Shown here: piece by piece, positions 5,797 to 8,592 of the stretch
How positions within the stretch are numbered: position 1 is the stretch's first letter
Layout of the letters: each line of letters starts with the position of its first letter
Assembly: GCA_003140705.1 (NCBI GenBank)
Contig: PLKU01000126.1
Span: 870 to 9,461 of the forward strand
Length of the DNA: 8,592 bases
Direction of reading: 5' to 3'
Source: Acidobacteriaceae bacterium
Lineage (GTDB): Bacteria; Acidobacteriota; Terriglobia; Terriglobales; Acidobacteriaceae
Made by a program: the position numbers and the translations under genes
The notes under the pieces: generated by a model
What the model saw: only the letters and a program-made list of their open reading frames with translations
Told to the model about the DNA's origin: nothing
Database searches by the model: none

Positions 5797-6541
5797 GAAG
5801 TCCATCTGGAGGCGTCGGGTTGTTTGGGCGCTGGCAGCGGTGTTCGCGGTGGCCGGATCAGGCAGGTCATCAGGACCAATCGGCGCGAAGGCCGTGGCGC
5901 AAGCAACACCCCGCCCCGTAGCGGCTGCTGCAGCTCCGACGGCACCAGGGACCCGATTTGTGGTTGTGCTGGATGCCGCACATGGCGGCGACGACCCGGG
6001 CGGGCGGCTGAACGGCCAATCCGAAGAGGCATTCACACTGGCGATGGGCGTGAGGCTGCGCTCTCTGCTGGCTGCGCGGGGAATCCAGGTGGTGACAACA
6101 AGGGAATCCGACTCAACCGTGGACCTGGTGCGGCGAGCAGAGATGGCGAATCACGCAAACGCCCAGGTTTGTCTGAGCCTGCACGGAACCGAGAGCGGTT
6201 CCGGCGTCCACCTGTACGTCTCCAATCTTGCACCGGCTCAGCCGGCGCGGATTGCTCCATGGAAGACGGCGCAGGCCGCCTGGGTGACGCGGAGCCTGGC
6301 GCTTGCAGGGACGCTGAATAGCGCGCTGCTACAGGCCGGAATGACGGTGACGCTTGGGCGTACGTCACTGCCGGGTGTGGACAGCATGACCTGTCCAGCG
6401 GTAGCTGTAGAACTGGCGCCGGAGCGTGCTCCAGGCAAGAAAGTGACGGCTGAATTGGACGATCCAGGCTACCAGGCGCGCGCGGCCGAAGCGCTGGCGG
6501 CCGCGTTGGTGGAGTGGCGCGGAGAGGCACCACAGCCATGA
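5783..6541 (+). CDS. N-acetylmuramoyl-L-alanine amidase (Amidase_3), divergent
   Basis: A 252-residue exported zinc amidase that would cut the bond between N-acetylmuramic acid and L-alanine of peptidoglycan stem peptides. A basic N-terminus (MRWIKKSIWRRR) and hydrophobic stretch (about 13-25) form a signal peptide or anchor, followed by an Ala/Pro spacer to about residue 56. The catalytic domain has VVLDAAHGGDDPG (61-73), TRESD (106-110), NAQVCLSLHG (126-135) and CPAVAVEL (204-211). By alignment to the family the zinc ligands are His67, Glu81 (or Glu82) and His134, and Glu210 is the catalytic acid/base; all are present. Two usually conserved strings differ: DPGHGG is DAAHGG, and SIHAN-like is SLHGT. 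It overlaps DUF1015 by 14 bases and the next gene by 4 bases (ATGA), so it is translationally coupled to both. Reduced or altered activity cannot be excluded. Confidence 0.9.
   Translation: MRWIKKSIWRRRVVWALAAVFAVAGSGRSSGPIGAKAVAQATPRPVAAAAAPTAPGTRFVVVLDAAHGGDDPGGRLNGQSEEAFTLAMGVRLRSLLAARGIQVVTTRESDSTVDLVRRAEMANHANAQVCLSLHGTESGSGVHLYVSNLAPAQPARIAPWKTAQAAWVTRSLALAGTLNSALLQAGMTVTLGRTSLPGVDSMTCPAVAVELAPERAPGKKVTAELDDPGYQARAAEALAAALVEWRGEAPQP
6521..6527 (+). promoter_or_regulatory. Ribosome binding site deciding the GerMN gene start
   Basis: GGAGAGG lies 10 bases before the ATG at 6538. It supports that start over the in-frame GTG at 6514, which has no comparable site and would add eight charged residues ahead of the membrane segment. 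Confidence 0.65.
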
Positions 6542-7224
6542 TTCCCCGCTACCAGACCGTCCTGTTTGTTGTTCTTCTGGTGGCTTCCGCGGCTATGGGT
6601 GTGGCGCTGTGGCAGCTGCGTGAGCGCGCGCACCAGCGGTTGCTTTCAAGCCAGGATTCGACGCCGACACAAGCTCCGGAAGTAGCGCCCGCAGAGCCGG
6701 CTACGATCTATGTGGCCAACGACACGGACGGCTCGTTGTTAGCGCAGGTTCAACAACTGCCGCTGCCCAAGGATCCGGGTGCAAGGGCACGGGCGGTTCT
6801 GGGGAAACTGCTCGATCTGTATGCTGCTCCCGATGCGGGTCACCCGGTTCCCGGCGGCGCCAACTCGATTGCCCAGGTATTCCTGATGCAGGCGGAGAAT
6901 TTGGACGGTGCGACAGGCAAGGGGGGATCCGGTGGGGTGAGTTCGCCCACGCAATCTCCCGCGACCACAGACCCGATGCAGATGGGACCGGAGCTCGCAA
7001 TAGTCAACCTGACGGGAGCGTTTGCAGCCGGGCATCCCTCGGGGATCGAGACTGAAACCCTGACGGTGATGTCAATCTGCGGGACGCTACATGCAACCTT
7101 GCCCCGCGTGACCGAAGTGAGATTCCTGGTGGATGGGCAACTGCGCGCAACGCTCGCCGGGCACGCGGACCTGACGCGCACCTATCTGGCAACCGAGGCC
7201 ATGCCAACTGAGGGGGCGCGCTGA
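6538..7224 (+). CDS. Membrane-anchored GerMN-domain protein
   Basis: From the ATG at 6538 the product has 228 residues. An N-terminal hydrophobic helix (about 7-25) without a lipobox cysteine suggests an uncleaved inner-membrane anchor with the rest outside. A Pro/Ala-rich linker (about 40-55) precedes a GerMN domain: the first half starts at ATIYVANDTDG (55-65) and includes the helix 80-97; the second half runs from ELAIVNLTGAF (152-162) through the helix 170-187 to EVRFLVDG (193-200) and TLAGHADL (205-212). GerMN domains occur in Bacillus GerM and in actinobacterial LpqB and are linked to envelope or spore-wall functions; no enzyme activity is established. A Gly/Ser/Thr/Pro-rich insert (about 124-150) separates the two halves. 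The gene overlaps the amidase by 4 bases and murI by 1 base. The likely role is as a wall-synthesis or amidase partner, by context only. Confidence 0.88.
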   Translation: MIPRYQTVLFVVLLVASAAMGVALWQLRERAHQRLLSSQDSTPTQAPEVAPAEPATIYVANDTDGSLLAQVQQLPLPKDPGARARAVLGKLLDLYAAPDAGHPVPGGANSIAQVFLMQAENLDGATGKGGSGGVSSPTQSPATTDPMQMGPELAIVNLTGAFAAGHPSGIETETLTVMSICGTLHATLPRVTEVRFLVDGQLRATLAGHADLTRTYLATEAMPTEGAR

Positions 7225-8096
7225 TGGCAAGCTTTGAGACTGCTCCGATGTCGAGTGCCGGAGGGTCTGCGACCCCAATCATCGGCGTCTTTGATTCAGG
7301 ATTTGGCGGGTTGACGGTGTTGCGCGCGCTGGTTGCTCGACTCCCGGACGCACGATTTGTGTTTATTGGCGATACTGCCCGGCTGCCGTATGGCTCGAAA
7401 TCCCGCCGAACCATTGCGCGATACGCAGCGCAGAGCGCGCAGTTCCTGGTGCAGGAACAGGGCGCGGAATTTCTGGTGATTGCCTGCAATACGGCAAGTG
7501 CGCTGGCCCTGGATGCCATTCAGGCCGCAGTGACGGTTCCGGTGTTGGGCGTGATTGAACCGGGCGCAACGGCAGCGCGGGCCGCTTCGCGCACCGGTGA
7601 CGTGCTGGTCATCGCCACAGATGCGACGGTTCAGAGCCACGCTTATGCAGCCGCAAGCCGCGCCAGAGGACTGCGCGCGCTCGAAAAGGCCTGTCCACTC
7701 CTGGTTCCGCTGGTGGAAGAAGGGTGGACCGATCATCCCGTGACTGCCGAGGTGATTCGGGTCTACTTGAATGAACTGAATGCTGAAGCTGCGGCTGCGG
7801 GGCTCAATCCGGACACTCTGGTGCTTGGTTGCACTCATTACCCGCTGCTGCGGCCCTTAATTGAGGGGGCGGTCCCGGCAGGGATGCGGGTGATCGACTC
7901 CGCCGAAGCTGCCGCGGAGGCCGCGGTACTGCAGTTTGGTGGTGGCATTGCGCACGCGAAGAGTTCCGGCGATCAGATGACGAGCATGGAATTGCGTTGC
8001 TTTGCGACAGACTCGGTGGAGAAGTTTGAACGCCTTGGGTCCCGCTTTTTGGGTCGTCCGGTGGGCAAAGTCGAGCTTGTGGACCTTGGCGGCTGA
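7224..8096 (+). CDS. murI: Glutamate racemase MurI
   Basis: A complete 290-residue cofactor-independent racemase that makes D-glutamate from L-glutamate for peptidoglycan precursors in the cytosol. The family motifs are intact: GVFDSGFGGLTVLR (21-34) with Asp24 and Ser25; IGDTARLPYG (48-57); ACNTASA (87-93) with the first catalytic cysteine Cys88; LGVIEPG (108-114); and LGCTHYPLL (201-209) with the second catalytic cysteine Cys203 and His205. Length is slightly above the usual 260-285 because of an N-terminal extension of about 17 residues before the first strand. The ATG shares one base with the stop of the GerMN gene (TGATG), and AGGGGG (7211-7216) lies 7 bases before it. Coupling with an amidase and a GerMN protein makes this a peptidoglycan operon. 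Confidence 0.97.
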   Translation: MASFETAPMSSAGGSATPIIGVFDSGFGGLTVLRALVARLPDARFVFIGDTARLPYGSKSRRTIARYAAQSAQFLVQEQGAEFLVIACNTASALALDAIQAAVTVPVLGVIEPGATAARAASRTGDVLVIATDATVQSHAYAAASRARGLRALEKACPLLVPLVEEGWTDHPVTAEVIRVYLNELNAEAAAAGLNPDTLVLGCTHYPLLRPLIEGAVPAGMRVIDSAEAAAEAAVLQFGGGIAHAKSSGDQMTSMELRCFATDSVEKFERLGSRFLGRPVGKVELVDLGG

Positions 8097-8102
8097 TATT
8101 CT
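8094..8102 (+). promoter_or_regulatory. Possible extended -10 (TGATATTCT) for fabI
   Basis: TGA-TATTCT has the TGn extension and four of six matches to the -10 consensus, and overlaps the murI stop codon. No good -35 is seen. If used, it would give fabI its own leader of about 80 bases; otherwise fabI depends on the upstream operon. Confidence 0.2.
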
Positions 8103-8133
8103 AAAAAACAGTGGGTCCTGAATTCCCCGAGTC

Positions 8134-8153
8134 AATCCTGTTTAAACCTGGAT
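8134..8153. promoter_or_regulatory. Palindromic element in the fabI leader
   Basis: The 8-base palindrome GTTTAAAC (8140-8147) is flanked by AATCC (8134-8138) and GGAT (8150-8153), which are complementary but offset by one base. It lies about 40 bases before fabI and could be an operator for a fatty-acid regulator, but it matches no site I recognise. Confidence 0.25.
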
Positions 8154-8173
8154 CAATTTTGTAGAGGGACCCT

Positions 8174-8180
8174 GGAGGAA
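8174..8180 (+). promoter_or_regulatory. Ribosome binding site of fabI
   Basis: GGAGGAA is a strong Shine-Dalgarno 10 to 12 bases before the ATG at 8191 and supports that start codon. Confidence 0.75.
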
Positions 8181-8190
8181 ACGAGTAAGC

Positions 8191-8592
8191 ATGATCAATT
8201 TGGCGGGTAAGACGGCCGTGGTCTTCGGGCTGGCCAACAAGCGTTCCATTGCCTGGGGAATCGCCCAAAAACTTCACGAGGCCGGCGCCACTTTGGCCAT
8301 TTGCTACCAGAACGAGCGGATGAAGCTCGAGGCGCAGAGCCTAATCGACGAATTGCCGGGGGCCAGCGGCTTCCAGTGCGATGTTTCAAATGACGCAGAG
8401 ATTGACACGCTCTTCGCAGGCCTGAAGAACAAATTTGGGAAGGTTGACATCCTGGTCCATGCCGTGGCGTTCGCGCCTGCAGAAGACCTGCGCGGGGCTT
8501 TCACCGACACTAGCCGCGAGGGCTTCCGAGTGGCCATGGACGTGAGCGTCTACTCGCTGATTGCCGTCTCGCGCGCCGCCGCGCCGCTGATG
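8191..8592 (+). CDS. fabI: Enoyl-[acyl-carrier-protein] reductase FabI (3' end outside window)
   Basis: The first 134 residues of an NADH-dependent enoyl-ACP reductase, the last reductive step of each fatty-acid elongation cycle. The full protein is normally about 255-270 residues, so about half is present. The start of the short-chain dehydrogenase fold is clear: MINLAGKTAVVFGLANKRSI (1-20) with the FabI-type cofactor loop GLANKRSIAWGIA (13-25), CDV (63-65) with Asp64 expected at the adenine, VDILVHAVAFAP (85-96), matching the FabI VHSIGFAP region, and FRVAMDVSVYSL (112-123). The glycine pattern and SIAWGIA separate it from FabG-type ketoreductases. The catalytic Tyr and Lys lie beyond the window. 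The gap of 94 bases after murI may carry a separate promoter. FabI is the target of triclosan in other bacteria. Confidence 0.95.
   Translation, partial: MINLAGKTAVVFGLANKRSIAWGIAQKLHEAGATLAICYQNERMKLEAQSLIDELPGASGFQCDVSNDAEIDTLFAGLKNKFGKVDILVHAVAFAPAEDLRGAFTDTSREGFRVAMDVSVYSLIAVSRAAAPLM

Noticed and set aside
6514..6537. GTG at 6514 as start of the GerMN gene
   Set aside because: The ATG at 6538 has GGAGAGG 10 bases upstream and forms a standard ATGA overlap with the amidase stop.
6033..6539. Minus-strand open frame of 168 codons under the amidase
   Set aside because: Arg/Pro/Ser-rich product typical of GC-rich antisense frames; the plus strand carries the amidase motifs.

Overview
The window looks like a stretch of chromosome from an Acidobacteriota species, probably a Terriglobia/Acidobacteriales relative. 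The main reason is a tandem pair of secreted von Willebrand factor A (VWA) proteins with the layout of the 'VWFA-related Acidobacterial domain' family. High GC, third-codon-position GC bias and tightly packed genes agree. No phage, transposon, tRNA, rRNA or CRISPR array is visible.

Minus-strand half (1-4227), in transcription order: two tandem VWA genes (4227-3145, then 3179-2100) overlap and encode exported proteins with intact metal-binding MIDAS motifs. A 172-base gap with a hairpin follows. Then comes a short CBS-like/cysteine-synthase-like PLP enzyme (1927-974), and after 97 bases a cystathionine gamma-lyase/gamma-synthase family enzyme (876 to beyond base 1). These last two probably work together in transsulfuration or cysteine-methionine metabolism. 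A degenerate 7-base tandem repeat lies just upstream of each start codon.

A 231-base divergent intergenic region (4228-4458) should hold promoters for both halves. It contains direct repeats spaced by 11 bases.

Plus-strand half (4459-8592): a DUF1015 protein, a divergent zinc N-acetylmuramoyl-L-alanine amidase, a membrane-anchored GerMN-domain protein and glutamate racemase MurI overlap one another by 14, 4 and 1 bases, so they form one translationally coupled operon. MurI makes D-glutamate for peptidoglycan precursors, the amidase cuts stem peptides from mature wall, and the GerMN protein is a probable envelope partner. A 94-base gap with a strong ribosome binding site leads to fabI, enoyl-ACP reductase of fatty acid synthesis, which runs off the right edge. 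This half is an envelope-biogenesis cluster.

Most genes belong to known families. The least explained items are the heptad repeats, the tandem VWA pair, the insertion inside the GerMN domain, the divergent amidase motifs and the DUF1015 protein at the head of a wall-synthesis operon. I see no clear evidence for a wholly new system. No stretch longer than 300 bases lacks a gene.
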